Source of the DNA: Crossiella sp. SN42
GTDB taxonomy: Bacteria; Actinomycetota; Actinomycetes; Mycobacteriales; Pseudonocardiaceae
Length of the DNA stretch: 64,000 nucleotides
Direction: 5' to 3'
Assembly (NCBI RefSeq): GCF_023897065.1
Contig: NZ_JAMHIV010000015.1
Coordinates: 154,268 to 218,267 of the forward strand
Part shown: positions 1 through 8,698 of the stretch, piece by piece
Position numbering within the stretch: position 1 is the first letter of the stretch
How the letters are laid out: each line of letters begins with the position of its first letter
Made by a program: the position numbers and the translations under genes
Notes under the pieces: model-generated
What the model saw: the letters and a program-made list of their open reading frames with translations, nothing else
Databases searched by the model: none
Told to the model about the DNA's origin: nothing

Positions 1-725
1 AGCCAGGCCAGCGCCACCTGCGCCGGGGTCGCGCCGAGCTCCGCGGCCACCGCGGCGACCGGGCTGTCCGGTTTGGTCAGGTCGCCGGTGGCGATCGGGA
101 ACCACGGGATGAAGGCGATGTTCTCCTTCTCCGCGTGGTCGAGCAGCTCCTCGCTGCCCCGGTCGATGAGGTTGTACCGGTTCTGCACGCTGACGATCGG
201 CGTGATCTGCCGCGCCTGCTCCAACTCGGCCACGCTCACCTCGGACAGCCCGATGTGCTTGACCTTGCCCGCCTCCCGCAGCTCCACGAACGCGCCCAGC
301 TGGTCGGCCAGCGGCACGGCCGGGTCGATGCGGTGCAGCTGGATCAGGTCGATGTGGTCCAGGCGCAGGTGCCGCAGGCTCAGCTCGACCTGCTGGGTCA
401 GGTACTCGGGACGGCCGCACACGGTCCACTGACCAGGCCCCTGCCGGGTGAATCCGGCCTTCGTGGCGATGATCAAATCTTCCCGGTACGGGTGCAGGGC
501 CTCGGCGATCAGCAGCTCGCTGACCAGCGGCCCGTAGGAGTCGGCGGTGTCGATGAAGGTGACGCCCAGTTCGACCGCCCGGCGCAGCACGGCCAGCGCA
601 CCAGCCCGGTCCGTCGGCCAGTCCCACACGCCGGGGCCGGTGATCTGCATGGCGCCGTAGCCGAGCCTGCCGATCGGCAGGTCGCCGCCCAGGTCGAACC
701 GGCCGCCGAGGAAGTTCTCTGTCAC
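1..725 (-). CDS. Aldo/keto reductase, C-terminus cut by window edge
   Basis: NAD(P)H-dependent oxidoreductase of the aldo/keto reductase superfamily; the 241 visible residues lack the C-terminal end, which lies beyond base 1. The GTG start at 725 has GGAG about 10 bases upstream and gives MTENFLGGRFDLGGDLPIGR. The catalytic tetrad is visible: Asp and Tyr in FIDTADSYGP, Lys in IATKAGF and His in IDLIQLHRIDP. The later stretch KVKHIGLSEVSVAELEQA is typical of the plant/bacterial AKR branch. The substrate cannot be read from sequence. No partner gene is visible, because the neighbouring GH92 gene is read in the same direction but ends about 100 bases away. Confidence 0.9.
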   Translation of the reverse strand, partial: MTENFLGGRFDLGGDLPIGRLGYGAMQITGPGVWDWPTDRAGALAVLRRAVELGVTFIDTADSYGPLVSELLIAEALHPYREDLIIATKAGFTRQGPGQWTVCGRPEYLTQQVELSLRHLRLDHIDLIQLHRIDPAVPLADQLGAFVELREAGKVKHIGLSEVSVAELEQARQITPIVSVQNRYNLIDRGSEELLDHAEKENIAFIPWFPIATGDLTKPDSPVAAVAAELGATPAQVALAW

Positions 726-823
726 TGCTGCGATCTCCCGCTGTTGGTTGGACTCGTATCCGGTGGTCACCGCCAACCAACGTCGACGAGCGGGTGTCTG
801 TTCCACCTCCGCCGGTTTTTCCG

Positions 824-3118
824 CTATCCGGGCACCATCGTCCGCCGCACGTGCAGGCTCCTGGGCAGTCCGCTGATCTTCCAGTCCCGGTGCGCGCGAC
901 CGTCCACGCTCACCGCCGAGGTGTACGGCCCCGCGCCGCTGGTGTCGATCAAGCTCGGCGTCCGCCCATCGGGTGAGATGAGCGCGCGCGGGAACAACGG
1001 GGTGGCCAGCAGGAGTTCCGCGCTGCCCGGGGTGCGCGGGAACAGGCCGAGCGCGCCGAAGACGTACCAGGCGGACATGGTGCCGAGGTCATCGTTGCCG
1101 GGCAGCCCGGCCGGGCCGGTGCGGTAGACGGTGTCCATCAGCCGCCGCACCGTCTCCTGGGTCTGCCACGGCTGACCGAGCTCGTTGTACAGCCAGGGCG
1201 CGTGGATGCCGGGTTCGTTGGCGGGGTCGTAGCGCAGCGGCCCGCCGCCGCCGAGGAAGAACTCGTCCAGCCGCCGGACCGCGTTCTCCTTGCCGCCCAT
1301 GGCTTCGGCCAGCCCACTGACGTCCTGCGGCACCATCCACACATAGGTCGCGGCACTGCCCTGCGCGAACCCCTGCTGACTGGCTGGGTCGAACGGCACG
1401 AGCCAGGAACCATCCAGCTTGCGCGCCTGGACGTACCCGGTGGCGGGGTTGAACACGTTGCGCCAGTACGTCCCCCGCTGCCGCAGCTCAGCGGATTCCT
1501 TGTCGCGCCCCAGTTCCTTGGCCCACCGGCCCAGCGCGTCATCGGCGACCGAGGCCTCCAGGGTCTCCGCCGCGCCGCCCCAGCAGTGGCAGACGTCGTG
1601 CGCGCTGTACCGGGACTGGAGGTACTGACCCAGGTTCGGCCGCTGCCCGACACACTGCCCGGGACAGCCCGCGTCCAGCAGCCCTTCCGGCCGGGGCACG
1701 GTGGCCTGCCGGTACAGCGAGTCGAACGCGCCCGCGACGTCGAAGTTCCGCACTCCCATGGCGTGGAAGGTGGCCAGGGTGGCCGCGGACGGGTCGCCGG
1801 TCATCACGTGGGTGGCGCCGTTGACGTGCACCCACCGGTCCCAGACCCCGTCGTTCTGCCGCGCGTAGTTGAGCAGCGACTGCGCGAAGTCCCCGGCCAG
1901 CCCCGGTTTCAGCAACGCCAGCAGCTGGATCTGCGCCCGGTACTGGTCCCACCCGGAAAAGTTCCCGTACTGCGCGCCCTGCCCCGCCCCGACCCGGTGC
2001 ACCCGCCGGTCCATGCCGGGATAACGACCGTCCACATCAGACACCAGGTTGGGCTGCTGCAAGGCGTGGTACAGCGCGGTGTAGAACACGGTCCGCTGCT
2101 CGGCACTGCCCCCAGCGACCCGAACCCGCCGAAGCTCTCGGTCCCAGGCCCGGAACCCGTCCCGCGCCACCCCCGCCACGGTGTCCGAACGCCGGATCTC
2201 CCGCCGCAGGTTCTCCTCCGCGCCAGCAAGGTCCACATAGGACATCCCGATCCGCATCCGCACCGCACTCCCCGGCGCGAAGCTGACGTACCCGCCGGAG
2301 CCACGCCCGGCCCGCTCCGCCCCGGTGGCGTAACCCTCCCCGCCGCTGACACTGGTGCCGCCGGGCGTGAGCGTGCCGTCCCGCCACACCCCGGTGCCGG
2401 TCACCGGCTGGTCGAACTCGGCGGTGAAGTGCAGCCGGTAGTAGCTCTTGCGGTTGTTCACCCCGCCGTTGGCCCGCCGCCCGCAGAACGCCCCGGTCAG
2501 CACCGACCCGGTGACCCGGCGTGCGGTGGGGTCGATCCGGATGTCGGCGTCCTCGCTGCCGTTGAGCGAGTTGGACGTGCGGAACAACAGGTTCGCGGCC
2601 TTCCCGGCGGGAAACCCGAACTCGGCGATCCCGGCCCGCTCGGTCACCGCGAGATCAACCCGTGCCCCGGAAGCCAGCCCCACCGAGTACCGTCCGGGCC
2701 GCGCGAGCTCGTCCTCGTGCGAGAAGTCGCTGGCGTACACGGCATCCGTGACATCCGCACTCGGCGAGCTGAGCACCTCGCCCACTTGCGGCATGATCGG
2801 CACATCCCCCGCCGCGCCAGGATTGCACCCCGCCCCGTTGACGTGGGTCAGCGAGAACCCCCGCACCCGGGTGACGTCGTAGGAGTACCCGTTCGCCGCC
2901 CCGGTCCCGGTCTGGTCACCACGCGTGCTGGTCGGACTCCACGCGATCATCCCGAACGGCCGCTGCGCGCCAGGAAAGGTGTTCCCATCCCGCGCCGACC
3001 CGATCAACGGATCAACGAACCCCGCGGGCTCACCCACCCACTGCTCCCGGGCCTCGGCCACACCCCCAGCCGCCAGAACCCCAACCAGCCCAACCCCAAC
3101 CACCCGCCACCACACCAC
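824..3118 (-). CDS. Secreted GH92 family glycosidase (alpha-mannosidase type)
   Basis: Predicted exported calcium-dependent exo-alpha-mannosidase of glycoside hydrolase family 92, of 764 residues. I place the start at GTG 3118 because the hydrophobic signal peptide (WWRVVGVGLVGVLAAGGVAEA) begins there; the frame stays open upstream to 3220 but has no leader character. The family hallmark FVDPLIGSARDGNTFPGAQRPFGM-like block follows the signal, and GYSYDVTRVRGFSLTHVNGAGC and the C-terminal GNDDLGTMSAWYVFGALGLFP are characteristic of the GH92 catalytic (alpha/alpha)6 domain. Length fits the family. It probably trims mannose from glycoproteins or fungal mannan outside the cell. It has no partner genes. 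Confidence 0.9.
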   Translation of the reverse strand: MVWWRVVGVGLVGVLAAGGVAEAREQWVGEPAGFVDPLIGSARDGNTFPGAQRPFGMIAWSPTSTRGDQTGTGAANGYSYDVTRVRGFSLTHVNGAGCNPGAAGDVPIMPQVGEVLSSPSADVTDAVYASDFSHEDELARPGRYSVGLASGARVDLAVTERAGIAEFGFPAGKAANLLFRTSNSLNGSEDADIRIDPTARRVTGSVLTGAFCGRRANGGVNNRKSYYRLHFTAEFDQPVTGTGVWRDGTLTPGGTSVSGGEGYATGAERAGRGSGGYVSFAPGSAVRMRIGMSYVDLAGAEENLRREIRRSDTVAGVARDGFRAWDRELRRVRVAGGSAEQRTVFYTALYHALQQPNLVSDVDGRYPGMDRRVHRVGAGQGAQYGNFSGWDQYRAQIQLLALLKPGLAGDFAQSLLNYARQNDGVWDRWVHVNGATHVMTGDPSAATLATFHAMGVRNFDVAGAFDSLYRQATVPRPEGLLDAGCPGQCVGQRPNLGQYLQSRYSAHDVCHCWGGAAETLEASVADDALGRWAKELGRDKESAELRQRGTYWRNVFNPATGYVQARKLDGSWLVPFDPASQQGFAQGSAATYVWMVPQDVSGLAEAMGGKENAVRRLDEFFLGGGGPLRYDPANEPGIHAPWLYNELGQPWQTQETVRRLMDTVYRTGPAGLPGNDDLGTMSAWYVFGALGLFPRTPGSAELLLATPLFPRALISPDGRTPSLIDTSGAGPYTSAVSVDGRAHRDWKISGLPRSLHVRRTMVPG

Positions 3119-3159
3119 CCCGCGACCCTGACACGCCCCGGGCAGTCGACCCCTGAACC

Positions 3160-3690
3160 TGTCCGAATTCGGCCAACCCGAGCGACAAGCGGCCAACACG
3201 GTGACAACAACGCCCAACACGCGCGCAGCTCGGCCACCGAGCCCGCCGAAGCGGATGGCGAACGGCTCGGCAACCAGCCTGGGGCGGGGCGAGCGATGTG
3301 CGGGTCAGGAAAGCCGCGTCCGACCGGGCGTCCGGCTCCGACCGGGCGCCGGCTTCCGCCCAGGCGTCTAGCTACCGGCCAGGCAGCCAGCGTCCGACCA
3401 GGCAGCCAGCGTCCGACCAGGCCGCGAGGGTGCGGGCTGCGCAGCGAAGGTGCGGGCCGCGCAGCGAAGGTGCGGGCCGCGCAGCTAACTTGCAGGCCAC
3501 GCAGTCAGGGGCAGGCCGCGCAGCCAGAGTCCGGGCCGGACGGCCAGGGCACGCGCCGGGCAGCCAACGTGCGGGACGGGTAGGCGGTGCGGGACGGGCA
3601 GCCAACGTGCGGGACGGGTGGGCGGTGCGGGACGGGGTGGGCGGTGCGCGACCGGAGCGGCGTGTTCGCGAAATCGGCCAACACTGCGCA
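3160..3690. repeat. Degenerate short-repeat region between GH92 and membrane protein
   Basis: This 650-base gene-free stretch holds several repeat families. A 19-20 base unit containing CAGCCAGCGTCCGACCAGG occurs twice near 3390-3422. GCGCAGCGAAGGTGCGGGCC recurs through 3430-3480. GCAGCCAACGTGCGGGACGGG alternates with GCGGTGCGGGACGGG at about 3555-3645. The stretch is flanked by two copies of a 14-mer, CGAATTCGGCCAAC at 3164-3177 and CGAAATCGGCCAAC at 3669-3682. The second lies in a dyad with GTGTT and AACAC ends. Open frames across it are Arg/Ala/Gly-rich on both strands and have no protein character. Confidence 0.6.
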
Positions 3691-3768
3691 AACGCGTGAT
3701 CGGCGAAACCCGGCGATAGACTGGATGCCGGGGGGCCGAGGGCCGCCCTCGAGCCTGCTGGGGGCGGC

Positions 3769-4146
3769 GTGGTGGCGGATGCGGCGGTGGCGCGGGCCGG
3801 CCGGGCGGCGGGTTTGGGCTGGTCGGTCGGGGTGGCGGTGAACCTGGCGCTCGGGGTGGCCGCGTACTTCCCGCTGTTGTTCACCCGCATGTTCTTCTCC
3901 GCGATCGCCTACCGGCTGGGTGATTTCTCCGCGTACCCGGCGCGCGACGGCATCGACATCCCGATCATGATGGCCGGGGTGTGCTGGTTGCTGTTCCTGC
4001 CGCTGTGGTTCCTGGCCAACCGGTTCATCGCCCGCTGGACCGCGGTGCCGAGGCGGCCGTACTGGCTGATCGCGGTGCTGTTGCCGGGTGTGCTGTTCTT
4101 CGCGGACGCGGTGTTCGCGCTGCGCCTGCTCCAGCTGGTGTTCTGA
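3769..4146 (+). CDS. Small integral membrane protein, unknown function
   Basis: A 125-residue protein with about three membrane segments: residues 20-38 (VGVAVNLALGVAAYFPLLF), 66-83 (MMAGVCWLLFLPLWFLAN) and 101-118 (LIAVLLPGVLFFADAVFAL). The amphipathic stretch between the first two carries RDGIDIPI. I recognise no family. The GTG at 3769 is one of two adjacent possible starts and neither has a strong ribosome-binding site. Codon third positions are strongly G/C, supporting a real gene. It is the only intact gene between the repeat region and the hydrolase pseudogene. Confidence 0.6.
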   Translation: MVADAAVARAGRAAGLGWSVGVAVNLALGVAAYFPLLFTRMFFSAIAYRLGDFSAYPARDGIDIPIMMAGVCWLLFLPLWFLANRFIARWTAVPRRPYWLIAVLLPGVLFFADAVFALRLLQLVF

Positions 4147-4149
4147 GAT

Positions 4150-4730
4150 ATCAGCCGTTCGCCGCCGGGATCGCCGCGGCGAGCACCTTGCAATGCGGAT
4201 CCGGGATGAACATGCCGAGCTCGGTGCTGCGGTCGACGGCCGCCGGCATCGGCGTGCACCACGACCCCATCGGTTTCGCGCCCCGCGTTGTCGCCGAAGG
4301 AGCGGGCGCGTTTGGTCGCCGAGCGGGACGGCCGCAACCACCAGCGGTGTGTTGCGGCCGATCCCGAGTTCACGCGCAATCTTTCCACTGCCAACATCGC
4401 GCGGGACATGGACCGGATCCGGCCGGCCCTGACGGCATCTTCTGGGGCACCTCGCTGGGCGCGCAGTACCGCACGCGGTTCGCCGACCTGATCACCTTCG
4501 CCCGCCGGGACTGGGCCAAGTCGGCCCGGCGGTGGGCCGGACTGGGCGAGGGCAGCCAGCGTGAGCCGGTCGCGCCACCGAGGGAGCCGACCATGCTGGG
4601 CTGGGACAGCGAGCAGGTCGGCTTCAGCCCGTTCCACCAGACCTCGTTGCTGTGCAACGACTCCGCGAGCACCCGCGACTTCGAGCAGATCTGGCGCAGC
4701 CGCCAGGAACTGGTCCCCGCGCGCGGCTGA
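4150..4730 (+). pseudogene. Remnant of TAP-like alpha/beta hydrolase
   Basis: Broken pieces of a tripeptidyl-aminopeptidase-like alpha/beta hydrolase (the secreted TAP family common in actinomycetes). One frame, about 4288-4431, reads LVAERDGRN then DPEFTRNLSTANIARDMDRI, the conserved block just before the nucleophile elbow. After RIRPAL the frame shifts, and the next frame continues GIFWGTSLGAQYRTRFADL, containing the elbow G-T-S-L-G. It then jumps to a C-terminal piece (LLCNDSASTRDFEQIWRSR) resembling the family's disulfide-containing C-terminal region. The start and roughly 200 or more central residues are missing. I infer one frameshift and a large internal deletion in a decaying gene. 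Confidence 0.65.
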
Positions 4731-5471
4731 TCAGCCCTGGACCCGCTTCATGATCTTCTCCAGCTCGGCCACCGTCCACTCCTCGATGGGTTCGGCGGTG
4801 ATGCCCAGCTCGGCGAGGGCCCGTGCGCCGGGTGAGTCCTGTTCGGCCAGCACGCCCAGCAGGATGTGTTCGGTGCCGATGTAGTTGTGGCCGAGGCGCA
4901 GCGCGGTGCGGCCGGTCAGTTCGAGCACTTTCACCGCGGCCGGGGTGAACGGGACCTGCACGGTCATCTCCGCCACCGGTTCCGGCAGCAGCGGGGTGAC
5001 CGCGTCGCGGACCTGGTCCAGGGTGACGCCCTGGGCCTGGATCGCCTTGGCCGCCAGGCCTTCCGACTGGTCCAGCAGGCCGAGGATCAGGTGTTCCGGG
5101 GTGCCCTTGCCGCTGCGCGCCTCGCGGGCCGCGTCCTGGGCGGCGACCACCACCTGGCGGGCGCGGTCGGTGAACCGGCTGAACAGGGTGAGGTCCAAGG
5201 TCTCGCCGCCTTCCTTGGGCACGAACCGCTTCTGCGCCGCCTGTTTGGTGACGCCCATGCTGCGGCCGATCTCGGTCCAGGACGCGCCGTTGCGGCGGGC
5301 TTGGTCGACGAAGTGGCCGATCAGGTGGTCGGCGAGTTCGCCGAGGCGTTCGCCGAGCACCACGGCGTCCTCCAGCTGGTGCAGGGCGTCGTGGTCGGGG
5401 TCCTGGTTGCGCAGGACCGACATGCGCCGTATCGCGGCGATGAGCTCGTCAAGTCGGGGTGCGTTGTCCAT
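4731..5471 (-). CDS. Clp N-terminal domain protein with N-terminal helix-turn-helix
   Basis: A 246-residue cytosolic protein. Residues 1-80 resemble a small DNA-binding region: GASWTEIGRSMGVTKQAAQKRF looks like a helix-turn-helix. Residues 85-240 hold two Clp-N (R) repeats: FTDRARQVVVAAQDAAREARSG with GTPEHLILGLL, then FTPAAVKVLELTGRTALRLG with IGTEHILLGVL. There is no ATPase module, so it is not a ClpC chaperone; it may bind the same protein or ligand partners as ClpC N-domains and regulate transcription. The ATG at 5471 sits directly behind the palindromic promoter at 5475-5520, so autoregulation is likely. Function is inferred. Confidence 0.8.
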   Translation of the reverse strand: MDNAPRLDELIAAIRRMSVLRNQDPDHDALHQLEDAVVLGERLGELADHLIGHFVDQARRNGASWTEIGRSMGVTKQAAQKRFVPKEGGETLDLTLFSRFTDRARQVVVAAQDAAREARSGKGTPEHLILGLLDQSEGLAAKAIQAQGVTLDQVRDAVTPLLPEPVAEMTVQVPFTPAAVKVLELTGRTALRLGHNYIGTEHILLGVLAEQDSPGARALAELGITAEPIEEWTVAELEKIMKRVQG

Positions 5472-5474
5472 GCC

Positions 5475-5520
5475 GTCAACTCTAGGTTGACGCAGCGACT
5501 GCCGTCAACCTTGGGTTGAC
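5475..5520 (-). promoter_or_regulatory. Double palindromic operator overlapping a leaderless promoter
   Basis: Two near-identical dyads, GTCAACTCTAGGTTGAC (5475-5491) and GTCAACCTTGGGTTGAC (5504-5520), lie immediately before the Clp-N gene. Read leftward they also form a promoter: -35 TTGACG (5508-5503), an 18-base spacer, -10 TAGAGT (5484-5479), then 7 bases to the ATG. The transcript would therefore start at or next to the start codon, so the mRNA would be leaderless. Binding of the HTH protein itself to the dyads is inference. Confidence 0.65.
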
Positions 5521-5556
5521 GTATCTAGCTACTGGCAAGATGGCCTGGTGGCTCAG

Positions 5557-5651
5557 GGAGGCGTATCCGGCCTGGTGACCGGCGCGGTCTTCAACACCGT
5601 TGAGCGGCAGCAGCTGTCGCTGGCGGGTTCGATTCCCGTCCGCCTCCGCCA
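5557..5651 (+). tRNA. selC: tRNA-Sec (UCA anticodon)
   Basis: A 95-nt selenocysteine tRNA. The acceptor GGAGGCG (5557-5563) pairs with CGCCTCC (5641-5647), followed by discriminator G and an encoded CCA (5649-5651). The anticodon loop CTTCAAC carries TCA at 5591-5593 within a five-pair stem (GCGGT/ACCGT). A long variable arm follows (GAGCGGCAGCAGCTGTCGCT region), then a T-arm with GGTTCGATTCC. The length, long variable arm and UCA anticodon are diagnostic of tRNA-Sec. The 3' end is 12 bases from the selA start, so it is probably cut from a selC-selA-selB transcript. Confidence 0.95.
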
Positions 5652-5663
5652 CCGGGGGCTCCG

Positions 5664-7001
5664 ATGACCGATCCGCGCGCCGACCAGCGTGGGCTCCCGC
5701 ACACCGACGCCCCACCGGCCGATCCCCGCAGGCAGATCCCCCGCACCGACGCCTTGCTGGCTGACCCGCGCCTGGCCGCGGCGGCCGCCACCCTCGGCCG
5801 CGACACGGTCAAGGCCGCCATCACCCGCTCCCAGAACCTGGCCCGCTCCGGTGAGATCGCGCCTGCCGAAGTGGCCGGGCACGCGCTGGCGGCGCTGCCC
5901 ACGGGGGCCAGCAGCCTGCGCCCGGTGCTCAACGCCACCGGTGTCCTGGTGCACACCAACCTCGGCCGCGCCCCGCTCTCCCCCGCCGCTGTGGCCGCCA
6001 TCGCCGCGGCCGCCGGGCCGACCGACGTGGAGTTCGACCTGGCCACCGGCGCCCGCGCCCGCCGGGGCCGGGACGCGCTGGCCGCGCTCGCCGAGGCGGT
6101 GCCGGCGGCCGGTGGCGTGCACGTGGTCAACAACAACGCCGCCGCCCTGCTGCTGTGCGCGCTGGCCATGGCCGCCGGGCGGGAGATCGTGATCAGCCGG
6201 GGCGAGCTGGTGGAGATCGGCGACGGCTTCCGCATCCCGGACCTGTTGCGCAGCACCGGCGCCCGCTTGCACGAGGTCGGCACCACCAACCGCGTGCACC
6301 TGCGCGACTACGCCGAGGCGGTCGGCCAGGACACCGGCTTCATCCTCAAGGTGCACCCGTCCAACTTCCAGGTCACCGGGTTCACCTCCACTGTGGACAC
6401 TGCCGAGCTGGCCGGCCTCGGGGTACCGGTGGTGGTGGACATCGGTTCCGGTCTGCTGCACCCGCATCCGCTGCTGCCGGACGAACCGGATGCCACCACG
6501 GCGCTGCGCGCGGGCGCGACCCTGGTCACCGCGAGCGGGGACAAGTTGCTCGGCGGCCCGCAGGCCGGGCTGCTGCTCGGCGAGGCGGAGTTGGTCGAGC
6601 GGCTGCGGCGGCATCCGGCGGCCCGGGCGCTGCGGGTGGACAAGCTCACCCTGGCCGCGCTGGAGGCGACCCTGCGCGGACCGGAAACCCCGGTGGCACA
6701 GGCACTTTCCGCTGACCAGGCCGAGCTGCTGGCCCGTGCCGAGCAGCTCGCGGCCGCGCTGGCCGGATCCGGTGTGGACGCGGTGGCGGTCCGGAGCATC
6801 GCCGCGGTCGGCGGTGGTGGCGCGCCGGGGGTGCCGCTGCCGAGTGCCGCGGTCAGCTTGCCCGAGCGCTACGCCGCCGCCCTGCGCGCGCTGGCCGTGG
6901 TCGGCCGGGTGGAGCGGGGGCGCTGCCTGCTCGACCTGCGCACTGTTGCCCCGCAACAGGACGATCAGCTGTGCGCGGCGGTGCTGGCGGTGCCGCGCTG
7001 A
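5664..7001 (+). CDS. selA: L-seryl-tRNA(Sec) selenium transferase
   Basis: PLP-dependent enzyme that converts seryl-tRNA-Sec to selenocysteyl-tRNA-Sec using selenophosphate; 445 residues, normal for bacterial SelA. Conserved blocks include LRPVLNATGVLVHTNLGRAPL near residue 90, VEFDLATGARARRG, VNNNAAALLL and the PLP-lysine motif SGDKLLGGPQAG with Lys about residue 294. ATG 5664 has GGGGGCT 6 bases upstream. It is the first protein gene after selC and its stop overlaps the selB start by one base (TGATG). The selenophosphate synthase gene selD is not in this window. Confidence 0.96.
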   Translation: MTDPRADQRGLPHTDAPPADPRRQIPRTDALLADPRLAAAAATLGRDTVKAAITRSQNLARSGEIAPAEVAGHALAALPTGASSLRPVLNATGVLVHTNLGRAPLSPAAVAAIAAAAGPTDVEFDLATGARARRGRDALAALAEAVPAAGGVHVVNNNAAALLLCALAMAAGREIVISRGELVEIGDGFRIPDLLRSTGARLHEVGTTNRVHLRDYAEAVGQDTGFILKVHPSNFQVTGFTSTVDTAELAGLGVPVVVDIGSGLLHPHPLLPDEPDATTALRAGATLVTASGDKLLGGPQAGLLLGEAELVERLRRHPAARALRVDKLTLAALEATLRGPETPVAQALSADQAELLARAEQLAAALAGSGVDAVAVRSIAAVGGGGAPGVPLPSAAVSLPERYAAALRALAVVGRVERGRCLLDLRTVAPQQDDQLCAAVLAVPR

Positions 7002-8698
7002 TGCGGGTGGTGGCCACCGCCGGGCACGTCGACCACGGCAAGTCCACCCTGGTCCGCCTGCTCACCGGGATGGAGCCGGACCGCTGGGCCGAGGAACGCC
7101 GCCGCGGCCTGACCATCGACCTCGGTTTCGCCTGGACCACGCTGTCCGGTCAGGAGATCGCCTTCGTCGATGTGCCGGGGCACCACCGGTTCGTGCCCAA
7201 CATGCTCGCCGGGATCGGGCCGGTGCCCGCGGTGCTGTTCGTGGTGGCCGCGGACGAGGGCTGGAAACCCCAGTCCGCCGAACACCTGGCCGCGATCCGC
7301 GCGCTCGGCGTCCGGCACCTGCTGCTGGTCATCACGCGCGCCGACCTCGCCGACCCGGAAACCGCGCTGCGCCAAGCGAAACAGCACTTGGGCCAGGTTC
7401 CGCACGTGGTGGTCAGCGCGACCACCGGGCAGGGACTGGACGAGCTGCGGGCCGCGATCCTCGCGCTGACCGACCGGTTGCCCGCGCCCGAGCCCGCGGC
7501 GGATGTGCGGCTGTGGCTGGATCGCTCGTTCACCGTGGGCGGCGCGGGCACCGTGGTCACCGGGACGCTCAGCGCGGGCACCATCGCCAAGGGCGAGGAG
7601 CTCCAGCTGGCCTCCACCGGGCAACTGCTCCGGGTGCGCGGCCTGCACACCTTGGGCCGTCAGTGCGACGCCGTGCCCGCGGTGGCCCGGATCGCGGTCA
7701 ACCTGCGCGGGGTCGACCGGGCCGAGCTGGTGCGCGGGGACGCGCTGCTCTCCCCCGGCCGCTGGCGCACCGCGACCGTCGTGGACGTCCTGGTTGCTGC
7801 CGAGCTGCCAACGGAACTGGTGGCGCACCTGGGATCGGTCGCGGTGCCCGTCCGGGTCCGTCCACTGGGGACGGTCGGGGCGCGGCTGCGGCTGGCCCGG
7901 CCGCTGCCGCTGCGGATCGGGGATCGGTTGCTGCTGCGCGATCCCGGCCGGGGCGAGGTGCTGGGCGGGGCGGAGGTCGTCGATCTCGACCCGCGCCCAC
8001 TGCGCCGGGGCGGCACTGCGGCCAGGGCGGTCGAGCTGACCACGAATCCGTTGACGATCCACTTGCGCACCAAGGGTTTCGCTCGGACCGACGAGCTGCG
8101 GGCCGCTGGGTTGCGTGCGCCGGAACCGGTTTTCGCGGACTGGCATGCCGATCCGGAGCACTGGGCCGCCGTGGTCCGGCGCGCGCCCGGGGAGGTCGAG
8201 TCGTGGCGGCAGGCGCACCCGCTGGAACCGGGGATGCCCGCCGAGGCCCTGCGGCAGCGGCTGGACCTGCCCGAGGTGGCGCTGATCGGGCCGCTGGCGA
8301 ACGCGGCGGGGCTGGCGGTGTCGGCAGGGCGGGTTGGCGGCGCGGTGCTGCCCGCGCGGATGGAGCAGGCGCTGGGCGCGCTCGCGGCGGAACTGGCCGG
8401 GAACCCTTTCGCCGCACCGGATTTGGCCCGGCTGGCCGAACTGGGGCTGGGTGGCAAGGAGGTGGCGGCGGCGGTGCGGGCTGGGCGGCTGCTGCGGGTC
8501 GCCGAGGGTGTGGTGCTGTTACCCGAGGCGGTGACTCAAGCCGCGAACGTGCTGGCCAGGCTCGCTGGCCCGTTCACGGTGAGTCAGGCCCGGCAGGCAC
8601 TGGGCACCAGCCGCCGGGTGGCGGTGCCGCTGCTGGAACTGCTGGACCGGCGCGGGATCACCGAACGGCTGGCGGACTCGTCCCGCCGCCTGCGCTGA
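7001..8698 (+). CDS. selB: Selenocysteine-specific elongation factor
   Basis: GTPase that delivers Sec-tRNA to UGA codons marked by a SECIS hairpin. It has 565 residues from ATG 7001, which overlaps the selA stop; GHVDHGKSTL (P-loop, residues 8-17) begins almost at once, as in other SelB proteins. The G3 motif is DVPGHH and the G4 motif is ITRAD. EF-Tu-like domains 2 and 3 follow, then winged-helix repeats to the C-terminus (PFTVSQARQALGTSRRVAVPLLELLDRRG) that bind the SECIS RNA in the known factor. A rare TTA leucine codon lies at 8519-8521. The gene ends in a 41-base convergent overlap with the MauE-like gene. Confidence 0.95.
   Translation: MRVVATAGHVDHGKSTLVRLLTGMEPDRWAEERRRGLTIDLGFAWTTLSGQEIAFVDVPGHHRFVPNMLAGIGPVPAVLFVVAADEGWKPQSAEHLAAIRALGVRHLLLVITRADLADPETALRQAKQHLGQVPHVVVSATTGQGLDELRAAILALTDRLPAPEPAADVRLWLDRSFTVGGAGTVVTGTLSAGTIAKGEELQLASTGQLLRVRGLHTLGRQCDAVPAVARIAVNLRGVDRAELVRGDALLSPGRWRTATVVDVLVAAELPTELVAHLGSVAVPVRVRPLGTVGARLRLARPLPLRIGDRLLLRDPGRGEVLGGAEVVDLDPRPLRRGGTAARAVELTTNPLTIHLRTKGFARTDELRAAGLRAPEPVFADWHADPEHWAAVVRRAPGEVESWRQAHPLEPGMPAEALRQRLDLPEVALIGPLANAAGLAVSAGRVGGAVLPARMEQALGALAAELAGNPFAAPDLARLAELGLGGKEVAAAVRAGRLLRVAEGVVLLPEAVTQAANVLARLAGPFTVSQARQALGTSRRVAVPLLELLDRRGITERLADSSRRLR

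Noticed and set aside
1202..3583. 793-codon open frame opposite the GH92 gene
   Set aside because: Low-complexity Arg/Pro/Gly/Val string with no motif; the minus-strand frame has clear GH92 blocks and a signal peptide.
3290..3660. CRISPR array
   Set aside because: The units are degenerate, of unequal length and not separated by unique spacers, and no cas genes are present.
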